Source: Candidatus Rhodoferax randersensis (GTDB lineage Bacteria > Pseudomonadota > Gammaproteobacteria > Burkholderiales > Burkholderiaceae_C). Taken from it: DNA of 64,000 nucleotides. The notes under the pieces are model-generated. The model saw nothing but the letters and a program-made list of their open reading frames with translations, had not been told where the DNA came from and made no database searches. Made by a program: the position numbers and the translations under genes. Within the stretch, counting starts at the first letter, position 1. Every line of letters starts with the position of its first letter. Of the stretch, positions 8,337 to 16,640 are shown piece after piece. The DNA is taken from positions 124,001-188,000 of the forward strand of contig JADKEH010000004.1 of assembly GCA_016718155.1 (NCBI GenBank), given 5' to 3'.

Positions 8337-9245
8337 ATGATTAACGTCACCATCGAAAACTTCGACGCGGAAGTCGTCGCCGCGTCCACCACCATCCCGG
8401 TTCTGGTCGATTTTTGGGCGCCCTGGTGTGGCCCCTGCAAGGTCATTGGGCCGCTGCTGGAAAAACTGGAAACCGACTACGCGGGACGCTTCAAGCTGGT
8501 CAAAATTGACTCCGATCAGGAGCAGGAGCTGAGCCAGGCGTTCGGTGTCCGAAGCATCCCGACCTGTGTGCTGCTGAAGGACGGCAAACCGGTAGACGGC
8601 TTCATGGGTGCCTTGCCTGAGGGGCAAATCAAGGCCTTCCTTGACAAGCATGTTCCCAGTGAAGCGACGGCGGAGGCTGCCAGCGAAGAGGACGAAGCGC
8701 TCGCTGCACTGGCGGCTGGCGACCTCGACGCCGCCCTTGACAAGCTTCAGCATGCGGTCGCAACCGACCCCACCAACGAGGATGCGCGCTTCGACTACGT
8801 CAAGCTGCTGCTGCAGCTCGGGCGCGATGACGACGCCAAGGTCGCGTTTGCGCCGGTGATCGGCAAGACCGGGCAAGTACGGCGCCTGGACTCGCTGCAA
8901 CGTTGGATGAACGCGATCGATTTCGCTCAATCCCAGGGCCAGGCCGGTGTCACGGCAGCGAGTTTTGACACACTACTGAGCGCCAACAAACGCGACTTCG
9001 AGGCGCGCATGGGCAAGGCGCAATTGTTGATGGCACAGCAGGCCTGGACGGCGGCCATGGACGAATTGCTGGAAATCCTGATGCGTGACAAGTCCTGGTC
9101 CAACGACCTGGCGCGCAAGACCTTGATCGCGATTCTCGACATCATCGAACCGCCCAAGGCCAAAGTGGCCGATGGCCAGATTCCCCCCGTTGATCCAACG
9201 GTGGCAAGTTACCGCCGACGCCTGAGCAGCATTGTGCTGAGTTAG
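8337..9245 (+). CDS. cnoX: Thioredoxin-fold co-chaperone CnoX/YbbN
   Basis: A 302-residue protein with an N-terminal thioredoxin domain (VLVDFWAPWCGPCKVIGPLL, active site CGPC near residue 30) and a C-terminal helical TPR-like half from about residue 115 (EEDEALAALAAGDLDAALDK and following repeats). That pairing defines the CnoX/YbbN family, which protects substrates from oxidation and hands them to GroEL or DnaK. The E. coli protein lacks the CXXC pair, whereas here both cysteines are present, so redox activity is likely. ATG at 8337 gives the natural thioredoxin N-terminus (MINVTIENFDAEVV); upstream in-frame codons do not belong. It is followed by a palindromic repeat and convergent purC. 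Confidence 0.88.
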   Translation: MINVTIENFDAEVVAASTTIPVLVDFWAPWCGPCKVIGPLLEKLETDYAGRFKLVKIDSDQEQELSQAFGVRSIPTCVLLKDGKPVDGFMGALPEGQIKAFLDKHVPSEATAEAASEEDEALAALAAGDLDAALDKLQHAVATDPTNEDARFDYVKLLLQLGRDDDAKVAFAPVIGKTGQVRRLDSLQRWMNAIDFAQSQGQAGVTAASFDTLLSANKRDFEARMGKAQLLMAQQAWTAAMDELLEILMRDKSWSNDLARKTLIAILDIIEPPKAKVADGQIPPVDPTVASYRRRLSSIVLS

Positions 9246-9283
9246 TGCCGAGTAGACGACGAAGCGCCAGCCAACATCCGACA

Positions 9284-9333
9284 ATCAGTTGAGGACAGAG
9301 CTTGCCGCTGCGCGGCTGCGGTCTGTCCCGCAA
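9284..9333. repeat. Dispersed palindromic repeat, copy A
   Basis: A 50-base element between the convergent ends of cnoX and purC. It begins ATCAGTTGAGGAC and ends GTCCCGCAA, with a stem GGACAGA (9293-9299) / TCTGTCC (9322-9328) enclosing GCCGC-TGC-GCGGC. The same two end blocks flank a shorter palindrome after dprA (21684-21728). It may act as a bidirectional terminator or be a REP-like element. Confidence 0.55.
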
Positions 9334-9337
9334 TGTT

Positions 9338-10246
9338 TCAGGCGGTCAGTCGCTCCAGGGCTTCGCGGTACTTGGCCGCCGTCTTGGTGATGACCTCCTG
9401 CGGAACGCGCGGCGCCGGCGGGGTCTTGTCCCAGGGCTTGCCGTTGATCTGCACCTGCTCCAGCCAGTCGCGCACGAACTGCTTGTCGTAGCTGGGCGGG
9501 TTGATGCCTTCTTGGTAACTCTCGGCAGGCCAGAAGCGCGAGGAGTCCGGGGTCAGTACTTCGTCCATCAAGGTCAGGACGCCGTTGGCATCAAGGCCAA
9601 ACTCAAACTTGGTGTCGGCAATGATGATGCCTTTGGCCAAAGCGATTCGGCAGGCCTCTTTATAAAGGCCCAGGCTGATCTCGCGGATCCGCGTGGCCAG
9701 ATCCAGGCCAATCAGCTCGACCGTCTGCTCGAAAGTGATGTTCTCGTCGTGGTCACCCACGGCGGCCTTGGCGGCTGGTGTGTAAATGGCCTCGGGCAAT
9801 TTGGAGGCATTCTTCAGGCCGGCCGGCAAGGCCACGCCGCACACCGCTTGCGTCGCCTGGTACTCCTTCCAACCACTGCCGGCCAGATAGCCACGCACCA
9901 CGGCTTCGATGGGCAACGGCTTCAAACGCTTGACCAACATGGAGCGACCCTGCACCTGCGCCACCTCATCGGGCGCCACCACGCCCTCGGGCGCCTCGCC
10001 AGTCAGGTGATTCGGACAGATGGCGGCACCGTTTGCGCCCAACTTGTCGAACCAGAACAAGGCCATTTGGGTCAGCAAGGCGCCCTTGCCGGGAATCGGC
10101 TCACCCATGATCACGTCAAAGGCACTCAAGCGGTCGCTGGCCACCATCAGGATGCGATCGTCCCCGACGGCATAGTTGTCGCGAACCTTGCCGCGTGCCA
10201 ACAGGGGCAGGGAGTGCAGGGCGGACGTGTGGAGAGCTTCTGTCAT
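9338..10246 (-). CDS. purC: Phosphoribosylaminoimidazole-succinocarboxamide synthase (SAICAR synthase)
   Basis: The 302-residue product joins CAIR with aspartate in ATP-dependent purine synthesis. Family motifs: LLARGKVRDNYAVGDDRILM near residue 15, SDRLSAFDVIMGEPIPGKG, RGYLAGSGWKEYQ and DTKFEFGLDANG. ATG at 10246 (MTEALHTSALHSLPLL) is chosen; the frame stays open upstream to 10336, but that stretch contains the terminator hairpin for fba and is not protein-like. The approximately 300-residue length matches the long bacterial and fungal form rather than the 240-residue E. coli type. It lies downstream of fba on the same strand, separated by a terminator. Confidence 0.95.
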   Translation of the reverse strand: MTEALHTSALHSLPLLARGKVRDNYAVGDDRILMVASDRLSAFDVIMGEPIPGKGALLTQMALFWFDKLGANGAAICPNHLTGEAPEGVVAPDEVAQVQGRSMLVKRLKPLPIEAVVRGYLAGSGWKEYQATQAVCGVALPAGLKNASKLPEAIYTPAAKAAVGDHDENITFEQTVELIGLDLATRIREISLGLYKEACRIALAKGIIIADTKFEFGLDANGVLTLMDEVLTPDSSRFWPAESYQEGINPPSYDKQFVRDWLEQVQINGKPWDKTPPAPRVPQEVITKTAAKYREALERLTA

Positions 10247-10297
10247 GTCGAATCGATGAGAGGGTGGCCGCGGCCCAGGAAAGTGAGGCCGACGTAG

Positions 10298-10332
10298 AAA
10301 AAGCCCAGCAGGGCCATCGGCCAAGCTGGGCT
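10298..10332 (-). terminator. Rho-independent terminator after fba
   Basis: Read on the minus strand, AGCCCAGC and GCTGGGCT pair across an inner GGCC-GAT-GGCC hairpin and are followed by TTTTT (10298-10302). It lies 20 bases after the fba stop and before purC, so purC probably has its own promoter. Confidence 0.75.
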
Positions 10333-10351
10333 CCATTATCGCCAGGTCCGC

Positions 10352-11416
10352 TCAGGTCACGACCTGTGCCAACTCGCCGTTGGCATATTGGGTCGCCACC
10401 ACGGACAGGCTGCGGCCTTTGATCTTGCCAGCCTGCCCTTCACAGCCGAACTCGATGTAGCGCTGCTTGCAGATCTGCTTGGCGGCTTCGCGCGCCGGCT
10501 TGAGCCACTCGCGGGCGTCGAACTTGTCGGGGTTCTCGGCCAGGAACTTGCGCACCGCGCCCGTCATCGCCAGGCGGATGTCGGTATCGATGTTGATTTT
10601 GCGCACACCGAACTGGATGGCCTTCTGGATTTCCTCAACCGGTACGCCGTAGGTCTCTTTCATCCTGCCACCAAACTGGTTGATGATGGCCAGCAGGTCC
10701 TGCGGCACGCTGCTCGAACCGTGCATCACCAGGTGGGTATTGGGAATCCGTTTGTTGATCGCCTGGATGCGGTCAATCGCCAAAATATCACCGGTGGGCT
10801 TGCGCGAGAACTTGTAGGCGCCGTGGCTGGTGCCGATGGCAATCGCCAAGGCGTCGAGTTGCGTGCGCTTGACAAAATCCGCTGCTTGCTCGGGGTCGGT
10901 CAGCAACTGCTCGCGGGTCATGGTGGAATCGGTGCCGTGACCGTCTTCCTTGTCACCCTTCATGGTTTCCAGAGAACCCAGGCAGCCGAGTTCACCTTCG
11001 ACCGTGACGCCCAGCTTGTGCGCCGCGTCCACCACTTTACGGGTGACGTCAACGTTGTAGTCGTAGCTGGCGATGGTCTTGCCATCGGCCTCCAGGCTGC
11101 CGTCCATCATCACCGACGAAAAACCAAGGTTCATGGCGCCCTGGCATACCTCGGGGCTTTGCCCGTGGTCTTGGTGCATGACAAGCGGAATGGTGGGGTA
11201 GGCTTCGACCGCGGCCAGGATCAAGTGTTTGATGAAGGCCTCACCAGCGTACTTGCGCGCACCGGCACTGGCTTGCAGGATGACCGGGGCGCCAACCTCC
11301 TTGGCCGCATCCATGACCGCCTGGACTTGCTCCAGGTTGTTGACGTTGAAAGCTGGAATGCCATAACGGTGTTCGGCCGCATGGTCCAGCAGCTCGCGCA
11401 TTGAAACGAGTGCCAT
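10352..11416 (-). CDS. fba: Class II fructose-1,6-bisphosphate aldolase
   Basis: A 354-residue metal-dependent aldolase, of the CbbA/FbaA type, that interconverts fructose bisphosphate and the triose phosphates. Visible motifs: YGIPAFNVNNLEQVQAVMDA near residue 18, zinc-ligand region LVMHQDHGQSPEV near 78, VEGELGCLGSLE near 135, MHGSSSVPQ and RKINIDTDIRLAMTGAVRKF. It follows pyk in the same direction and is followed by a terminator. A tandem GGTAAC motif lies 22-38 bases upstream of the start; a matching motif is found upstream of pyk. Confidence 0.95.
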   Translation of the reverse strand: MALVSMRELLDHAAEHRYGIPAFNVNNLEQVQAVMDAAKEVGAPVILQASAGARKYAGEAFIKHLILAAVEAYPTIPLVMHQDHGQSPEVCQGAMNLGFSSVMMDGSLEADGKTIASYDYNVDVTRKVVDAAHKLGVTVEGELGCLGSLETMKGDKEDGHGTDSTMTREQLLTDPEQAADFVKRTQLDALAIAIGTSHGAYKFSRKPTGDILAIDRIQAINKRIPNTHLVMHGSSSVPQDLLAIINQFGGRMKETYGVPVEEIQKAIQFGVRKINIDTDIRLAMTGAVRKFLAENPDKFDAREWLKPAREAAKQICKQRYIEFGCEGQAGKIKGRSLSVVATQYANGELAQVVT

Positions 11417-11436
11417 GTCGAAATCCCCAGGGAAGT

Positions 11437-11456
11437 TGGTAACTGCGTGGTAACTG
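11437..11456. promoter_or_regulatory. Direct repeat upstream of fba, candidate operator
   Basis: Two copies of TGGTAACTG (11437-11445 and 11448-11456) are spaced 11 bases apart, one helical turn. In the fba reading direction they read GTTACC-N5-GTTACC. The pyk upstream region has the same hexamers with the same spacing (13004-13020) in the other orientation. A -10-like TAAAAT lies further upstream on the minus strand, which would place the repeat in the untranslated leader. Confidence 0.4.
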
Positions 11457-11524
11457 GTACCTCGCGGCTGATTTTACCCCTGAGAACTGATCCCAAGCGC
11501 GAAGCGAGCGCGCGAAGGGGCCCG

Positions 11525-12958
11525 CTAACTTACCCGACAGATCTTGAGCATGTTGGTGCCGCCGGGTGCGCCCATCGGCTCACCGCAGGTAATGGCGTAG
11601 ACATCGCCGGACTGGACAATGCCGCGGGTCTTGAGGTGGCTCTCGGCATCGGTCAGCGCGGTGTCACGGTCGGCACTGGTGTCCATCAGCAAAGGGCGCA
11701 CATTGCGGTACAGCGCCATCTTGCGCTGCGTGGTCACTTTCGGCGTCAGGGCGTAGATCGGCACATGAATCAGGTGGCGACTCATCCACAAGGCGGTAGA
11801 GCCGCTGTCGGTCATGGCCACGATGGCTTTAGCCCCCAGGTGATGTGCGGTGAACAGGGCGCCCATGGCAATGGTCTGGTCGATGCGCACAAAATTCTTG
11901 CCGGTGAAGTCGGCATCGAGTTTGACCGTCTCGGCGCTCTCGGCGGCAAGGCAGATCTTGGCCATTTCGATGACGGTCTCCAGCGGGTACTTGCCCGCGG
12001 CGGTCTCGGCCGACAGCATCACGGCATCGGTGCCGTCGAGCACGGCGTTGGCCACGTCACTCACCTCGGCACGGGTCGGCACCGGGTTGCTGATCATGGA
12101 CTCCATCATCTGGGTTGCCGTGATCACCACCTTGTCGTGCGCGCGGGCCAGCTTGATCATGCGTTTTTGCAGCGCCGGCACGGTCGCGTTGCCGACTTCC
12201 ACCGCCAGGTCACCACGAGCCACCATGATGCCGTCGCTGGCCAGCAAAATCTCTTCCAGCTTGGGAATGGCCTCGGCGCGCTCAATCTTGGCGATCAAGC
12301 CGGGGCGATGGTCGTACTCGGCACCCGCCACATTGCACAACTGACGCGCCATTTCCATGTCGGTGGCGTTCTTGGGGAAACTCACCGCCACGTAGTCGGC
12401 CTGGAAACTCATGGCGGTGCGGATGTCCTCCATGTCCTTGCCGGTAAGTGCCGGGGCGGTCAGCCCGCCACCTTGCTTGTTGATGCCCTTGTTGTTGGAA
12501 AGTTCGCCGCCAATCTTGACCGTGGTGTGCACCGCCTCGCCCTTGACCTCGTCCACCGTGATGACGATCATGCCGTCGTTGAGCAACAGTACATCCCCGG
12601 CCTTGACCTCACGCGGCAATGCCTTGTAGTCCAGGCCCACCGCATTGATGTCGCCCAACTCGACGCGCGCGGCATCCAACACGAATCTCTGTCCGGGCTC
12701 CAACTGAACGCGGCCTTCAGAAAATCGGCCAACCCGAATCTTCGGGCCCTGTAAGTCGGCCATGATGGCCACCTCACGTCCGGCACGCTGAGCGGCCTGC
12801 CGAACCAATAGCGCCCGGTCAATGTGATCTTGTGCCGCTCCATGGCTGAAGTTCAGGCGCACCACATTGACCCCGGCCCGGATCATCTGCTCCAGCAAAG
12901 CCGGGTCGCTGGACGCGGGTCCGAGGGTGGCAACAATCTTGGTGGCGCGACGATGCAT
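11525..12958 (-). CDS. pyk: Pyruvate kinase
   Basis: The 477-residue protein converts phosphoenolpyruvate and ADP to pyruvate and ATP. It opens RRATKIVATLGPASSDPALL and GVNVVRLNFSHG, carries LIAKIERAEAIPKLEEIL with the catalytic lysine, and MVARGDLAVEVG and ISNPVPTRAEVSDVANAVLDGTDAVMLS as substrate and metal segments. Length is normal for PykA/PykF. An AAGGAGA ribosome site precedes the ATG. It is followed by fba after a 108-base spacer, which groups two glycolytic genes. Confidence 0.96.
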   Translation of the reverse strand: MHRRATKIVATLGPASSDPALLEQMIRAGVNVVRLNFSHGAAQDHIDRALLVRQAAQRAGREVAIMADLQGPKIRVGRFSEGRVQLEPGQRFVLDAARVELGDINAVGLDYKALPREVKAGDVLLLNDGMIVITVDEVKGEAVHTTVKIGGELSNNKGINKQGGGLTAPALTGKDMEDIRTAMSFQADYVAVSFPKNATDMEMARQLCNVAGAEYDHRPGLIAKIERAEAIPKLEEILLASDGIMVARGDLAVEVGNATVPALQKRMIKLARAHDKVVITATQMMESMISNPVPTRAEVSDVANAVLDGTDAVMLSAETAAGKYPLETVIEMAKICLAAESAETVKLDADFTGKNFVRIDQTIAMGALFTAHHLGAKAIVAMTDSGSTALWMSRHLIHVPIYALTPKVTTQRKMALYRNVRPLLMDTSADRDTALTDAESHLKTRGIVQSGDVYAITCGEPMGAPGGTNMLKICRVS

Positions 12959-13003
12959 GGACCGGTCTCCTTGTAACTATGTTCCAATTTTGACACGGAT
13001 TAA

Positions 13004-13020
13004 GTTACCGACTGGTTACC
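13004..13020. promoter_or_regulatory. GTTACC-N5-GTTACC motif upstream of pyk
   Basis: GTTACC at 13004-13009 and again at 13015-13020, separated by GACTG. It lies 46-62 bases upstream of the pyk start and is also in the 5' region of the divergent response-regulator gene. It matches the fba motif in both hexamer and spacing. The binding protein is unknown. Confidence 0.4.
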
Positions 13021-13145
13021 GAAGGAGGCTACAGCCCCGGCGTGGCGCCGTCGCAAAGTGGCCTGGATTCCGAAATCGACATCGCCGGCCGAGGTGTGGT
13101 CCAATCAAAGCCGATCTACACCGCGCCGGTAACCGCTTGCAAAGC

Positions 13146-14132
13146 ATGATGGACGACCACCACAATCGTGTCAAATGGTTGGCCGATGGCCCGGCCAAGC
13201 CGCGCTTGCTGGTGGTGGACGATCAGGCACAAAATGTTCAAGTGCTCTACCAGACTTTCGGCGCTGACTGTGACGTGTTCATGGCCAATCATGGCGAACA
13301 GGCCCTGGCGCTATGTCGGGAGAAACAACCCGACATGGTGTTGCTTGATGTGGTGATGCCGGGCATGGACGGCTTCGAGGTATGCCGACGCATGAAGGCG
13401 GATCCGGCTACACAGGACATTCCGGTCATCTTCATCACGGTTCACAACGAGCCGGCACAAGAAACGCGCGCGCTGGAAATGGGTGCCGTGGACTTCATCA
13501 CCAAACCCATCAATCCGACGGTGGTGCGTGCGCGGGTGCGGACCCACCTGACCCTCAAGTTCCAGTCCGATTCAATGCGCAAGCTGGCTTTTCTCGACGG
13601 TTTGACGGGGGTTTTCAACCGGCGCTATTTTGATCAGCAACTGGGCGTGGAATACGCCCGTGCGGCGCGCAGTGGCGCCTGCCTGAGCCTGATCCTGATC
13701 GACATCGACCACTTCAAGAGCTACAACGACCACTATGGTCATCCGGCTGGCGACCACTGCCTCAAGCAAGTCGCCACCACGCTCAAAGAGGGATTGCGTC
13801 GGCCAGCCGATCTGGTGGCCCGCTATGGTGGCGAAGAATTTGTCTGCGTACTCCCCGAGACCGGATTCGAACAGGCGAACGACCTGGCGCATCAATTGGA
13901 GTCGAAGGTGCAGGCCATGCAATTGCGCCACGAGTGGTCCGACGCAGGGCCGGTCGTGACGATCAGCCTGGGGGTGGCCACCCGCTTGCCCCGCGAGCCC
14001 GGCGAGGCTTTCGGCGATCCGACCGCACTGGTGGCCCTGGCCGATGCACAGCTCTATTTGGCCAAGCGCAGTGGTCGCAACCGAGTCTGTTCGGCGCAAC
14101 TGCCCGATTCGCGTCTGGCCAGTCTGAGCTGA
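13146..14132 (+). CDS. Response regulator with diguanylate cyclase (REC-GGDEF) domain
   Basis: A 328-residue PleD/WspR-like protein. The REC domain (about residues 18-135) has VVDD, the phosphoacceptor DMVLLDVVMPGMDGFEV, and KPI at the signalling lysine. The GGDEF domain (about 155-320) has LTGVFNRRYFD, LILIDIDHFKSYNDHYGH and the active YGGEEF. An RxxD inhibitory site (RPAD) stands five residues before GGEEF, so product feedback is expected. It should make cyclic di-GMP when phosphorylated. It faces REC and Hpt genes on the other strand; no histidine kinase is nearby. ATG at 13146 or 13149 starts the protein; upstream in-frame sequence lacks REC homology. Confidence 0.88.
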   Translation: MMDDHHNRVKWLADGPAKPRLLVVDDQAQNVQVLYQTFGADCDVFMANHGEQALALCREKQPDMVLLDVVMPGMDGFEVCRRMKADPATQDIPVIFITVHNEPAQETRALEMGAVDFITKPINPTVVRARVRTHLTLKFQSDSMRKLAFLDGLTGVFNRRYFDQQLGVEYARAARSGACLSLILIDIDHFKSYNDHYGHPAGDHCLKQVATTLKEGLRRPADLVARYGGEEFVCVLPETGFEQANDLAHQLESKVQAMQLRHEWSDAGPVVTISLGVATRLPREPGEAFGDPTALVALADAQLYLAKRSGRNRVCSAQLPDSRLASLS

Positions 14133-14150
14133 GCCAAAGTTCGCCGGTCT

Positions 14151-14534
14151 CTACTTCAGGGCCGCTTCAATCTTTGCCTTGACCGCTTCAATTCGCGGCG
14201 GTTTCACGATGTAGCCCAGAATGCCCAGTGGCAAGGCCTCACCAAGCGTTTCCTTGCTGGCGTCGGCGCTCATGAAGATGACCTTGGTCGCGCTGGTGCG
14301 CGAGTCCGCGATGGCGCGCAACTTGCGGACAAACTCAAGCCCGCTCATGGGCTGCATGTGGATGTCCGACAAAATCAAGTCTGGCCGAAACTTGACCGCC
14401 GCCACCAGACCGGCCGCGCCGTCTTCGCACTCCTGTACGTCCTGAATGCCCAGGCGACTCAATATATCCGCGATGAAGGCGCGCATCAGCCGATCATCGT
14501 CCACGACCAGAATGCGGGCTTTGACAATATTCAT
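14151..14534 (-). CDS. Single-domain response regulator (CheY-like)
   Basis: This 127-residue REC-only protein has ARILVVDDDRLMRAFIADIL at the start, the phosphoacceptor segment DLILSDIHMQPMSGLEFV, VIFMSADAS and YIVKPPRIEAVK with the conserved lysine. With no output domain it probably shuttles phosphate or controls a partner by binding. It lies 56 bases after the Hpt gene on the same strand and ends 18 bases from the convergent REC-GGDEF gene. These three form a plausible phosphorelay without a local kinase. Confidence 0.85.
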   Translation of the reverse strand: MNIVKARILVVDDDRLMRAFIADILSRLGIQDVQECEDGAAGLVAAVKFRPDLILSDIHMQPMSGLEFVRKLRAIADSRTSATKVIFMSADASKETLGEALPLGILGYIVKPPRIEAVKAKIEAALK

Positions 14535-14590
14535 GGATTGGTTCCTGGAACAAGGTGAGGCGGCGGATCAGCGCCAACGCGGTGGCGCCG

Positions 14591-14995
14591 TCAAGGCGCG
14601 GGCGGCGGGCCGCCATGGGCCAGATAGTGTGCCATCTCATCGCGCCACTGCGACAACGATGGCGCGAGTTGGGCATAGTCCTGCAAAACCTGTTCGATCC
14701 GCTCGGTCTTGCTGGAGCGCTCCACTGCAGCGATGCGAGCACAGAGCGCGTCGCTGCAAAAAATCGGCGCAAAACCCTTGATGCCATGCAGCAGGTGGCT
14801 TGCCGCTGTCAGATCACCCGCCTGAAGCAAGGCTTCAATCTTCTCCACATCCGTGCCCAGACTGTCAAGCGCCATCTGCAGGATCTTGCGAAAGCTCTGC
14901 GCACTGCCAAACATGGCCAGCGCTCGCGCCGTGTCGAAATACTCAAACGCCATGAAGCCGGCAACGCTGGCGTCTGGGGGTGGTGAGGCAGTCAT
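14591..14995 (-). CDS. Hpt (histidine phosphotransfer) domain protein
   Basis: A 134-residue helical protein containing SFRKILQMALDSLGTDVEKI and the Hpt motif AASHLLHGIKGFAPIFC, where the histidine of HGIKG is the phosphoacceptor. ATG at 14995 (MTASPPPDAS) starts 16 bases after the pgk stop; a longer frame from 15031 would overlap pgk and is not needed. It probably relays phosphate between an unlinked hybrid kinase and the neighbouring REC proteins. A proline-rich tail closes it. Confidence 0.78.
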   Translation of the reverse strand: MTASPPPDASVAGFMAFEYFDTARALAMFGSAQSFRKILQMALDSLGTDVEKIEALLQAGDLTAASHLLHGIKGFAPIFCSDALCARIAAVERSSKTERIEQVLQDYAQLAPSLSQWRDEMAHYLAHGGPPPAP

Positions 14996-15011
14996 GGGCC
15001 GTCGGCCTTGA

Positions 15012-16211
15012 TCATCTGGCGCCGGCGGCACGCTTGGTCAGTATCTCGAAAGCCGGCAAGGTCTTACCCTCCAGTACTTCGAGGAATGCGCCGCCACCAG
15101 TGGAGATGTAACCGATTCTCTTCTCGATCCCGTACTTCGCGATGGCCGCCAGGGTGTCGCCACCACCGGCGATCGAAAATGCGCTGGACTCCGCGATGGC
15201 GTGGGCAATCACTCGGGTGCCGTTCTCAAAGGCTGCGAACTCAAACACGCCGACCGGGCCGTTCCAAACAATGGTTCCGGCCGCCTTGAGCTGCTCGGCC
15301 AGTGCCGCCGCCGTCTGCGGGCCAATGTCAAGAATCAGGTCATCCTCGGCCACGTCCTGGGCGGCCTTGACGCTGGCCACCGCGTCGGCTGAGAAAGTCT
15401 TGGCCGTGACCACATCCACCGGGATGGGCACTGCCGCGCCGCGCGCCTTCATGGCCTCGATGACGGCTACCGCCTCGGCCAGCAGATCCGGCTCAGCCAG
15501 GCTCTTGCCAATGCGCAGCCCGGCGGCCAGCATGAAGGTATTGGCAATGCCGCCCCCCACGATGAGCTGATCGACTTTGCCCGCCAGGCTCTTGAGAATG
15601 GTCAGTTTGGTCGAGACTTTGGAGCCCGCGACAATCGCCACCAGCGGTCGCTTGGGCTGGGCCAATGCCAGCGTGATGGCATCCATTTCGGCCGCCAGCA
15701 GGGGGCCGGCACAGGCCACCTTGGCAAACTGCGCGATGCCGTAGGTAGAAGCCTCGGCGCGGTGCGCAGTGCCAAAGGCATCGTGCACGAAGATGTCACA
15801 CAGCGCGGCCATCTTTCTGGCCAAGTCCTCGCTGTTCTTCTTCTCACCCGGATTGAGGCGGCAGTTTTCCAGCAATACCAACTGACCTGGCTGCACGCTC
15901 ACGCCGTCCACCCAGTTTGCCAGCAGCGGCACCTCGCGACCCATCAGTTCGGACAATCGACGGGCCACCGGGGCCAGCGAATCCGCAGGCTTGAACTGCC
16001 CTTCGGTGGGACGCCCCAGGTGTGAGGTGACCATCACCGCCGCACCGGCGTCCAGCGCCATCTGGATGCAGGGAATCGATGCCCGAATACGAGTGTCTTC
16101 CGTAATCTGACCAGCATCGTCCTGCGGCACGTTGAGATCGGCGCGGATAAAGACACGCTTGCCCTTGACTTGGCCCTGACTGCACAGGTCCGAAAAGCGA
16201 ATGACGTTCAT
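15012..16211 (-). CDS. pgk: Phosphoglycerate kinase
   Basis: A 399-residue enzyme of lower glycolysis and gluconeogenesis that transfers phosphate from 1,3-bisphosphoglycerate to ADP. It starts MNVIRFSDLCSQGQVKGKRV with FIRADLNVPQD following, and has VMVTSHLGRPTEG, AHRAEASTYGIAQFA, VAIVAGSKVSTKLTIL and the nucleotide segment SIAGGGDTLAAIAKYG near the C-terminus. ATG at 16211 is chosen over an earlier in-frame start at 16286 because family alignment begins here. gap and tkt, common neighbours in this order, are not within the window. Confidence 0.95.
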   Translation of the reverse strand: MNVIRFSDLCSQGQVKGKRVFIRADLNVPQDDAGQITEDTRIRASIPCIQMALDAGAAVMVTSHLGRPTEGQFKPADSLAPVARRLSELMGREVPLLANWVDGVSVQPGQLVLLENCRLNPGEKKNSEDLARKMAALCDIFVHDAFGTAHRAEASTYGIAQFAKVACAGPLLAAEMDAITLALAQPKRPLVAIVAGSKVSTKLTILKSLAGKVDQLIVGGGIANTFMLAAGLRIGKSLAEPDLLAEAVAVIEAMKARGAAVPIPVDVVTAKTFSADAVASVKAAQDVAEDDLILDIGPQTAAALAEQLKAAGTIVWNGPVGVFEFAAFENGTRVIAHAIAESSAFSIAGGGDTLAAIAKYGIEKRIGYISTGGGAFLEVLEGKTLPAFEILTKRAAGAR

Positions 16212-16292
16212 GAGATTCCCGAGAATGAAAACTTGCAGCCTGAATTGTAGAAGCGCATCGGTGCAGTTCCCACCAAGCGCGGCCACTCCCGC

Positions 16293-16640
16293 CTACCAGC
16301 CAAGCCCCAGGTGCAGGGGCAGGTAGACCGCCATGCCAGCCACGATCGTGCCCAGCACGGCCTGGCCTGCGCCCCGGCGCCAGAAGAAGTAAGCAGCACC
16401 TGCAGCCGCCGCAAACAGCCGCGCGTCTCGCCACGTGCCGATCAAACCGCCTTGCGTCATCACGATCTCCGGCACGATCACGGCCGCCAGGGCCGCGATT
16501 GGTGCGTACTGCAAACCGCGCTGCGCCCAATGTGGCAAGGCCCAGTCCCGATTGGAGATGAAGAAGAACGAGCGCGCCAACACCGTCACCACGGTCAGTG
16601 CGGCGATCGTAGCCAAGGTCCACAGGTCGGTTTCATTCAT
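16293..16640 (-). CDS. azlD: AzlD-family branched-chain amino acid exporter small subunit
   Basis: A 115-residue membrane protein with four hydrophobic segments: LWTLATIAALTVVTVLARSF near the N-terminus, LQYAPIAALAAVIVPEIVM, ARLFAAAAGAAYFFW and VLGTIVAGMAVYLPLHLGL. Size and pattern fit AzlD, the small partner of AzlC. ATG at 16640 overlaps the azlC stop by 4 bases, which indicates translational coupling and a two-subunit permease for efflux of branched-chain amino acids or analogues. Confidence 0.85.
   Translation of the reverse strand: MNETDLWTLATIAALTVVTVLARSFFFISNRDWALPHWAQRGLQYAPIAALAAVIVPEIVMTQGGLIGTWRDARLFAAAAGAAYFFWRRGAGQAVLGTIVAGMAVYLPLHLGLGW

Noticed and set aside
10247..10336. Thirty extra N-terminal residues for purC
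   Set aside because: The extension overlaps the fba terminator and has no family similarity; PurC begins naturally at 10246.
13857..13875. GATTCGAAC resembling a tRNA T-loop
   Set aside because: It lies in the GGDEF coding region and no cloverleaf can be formed. No tRNA gene was seen in the window.
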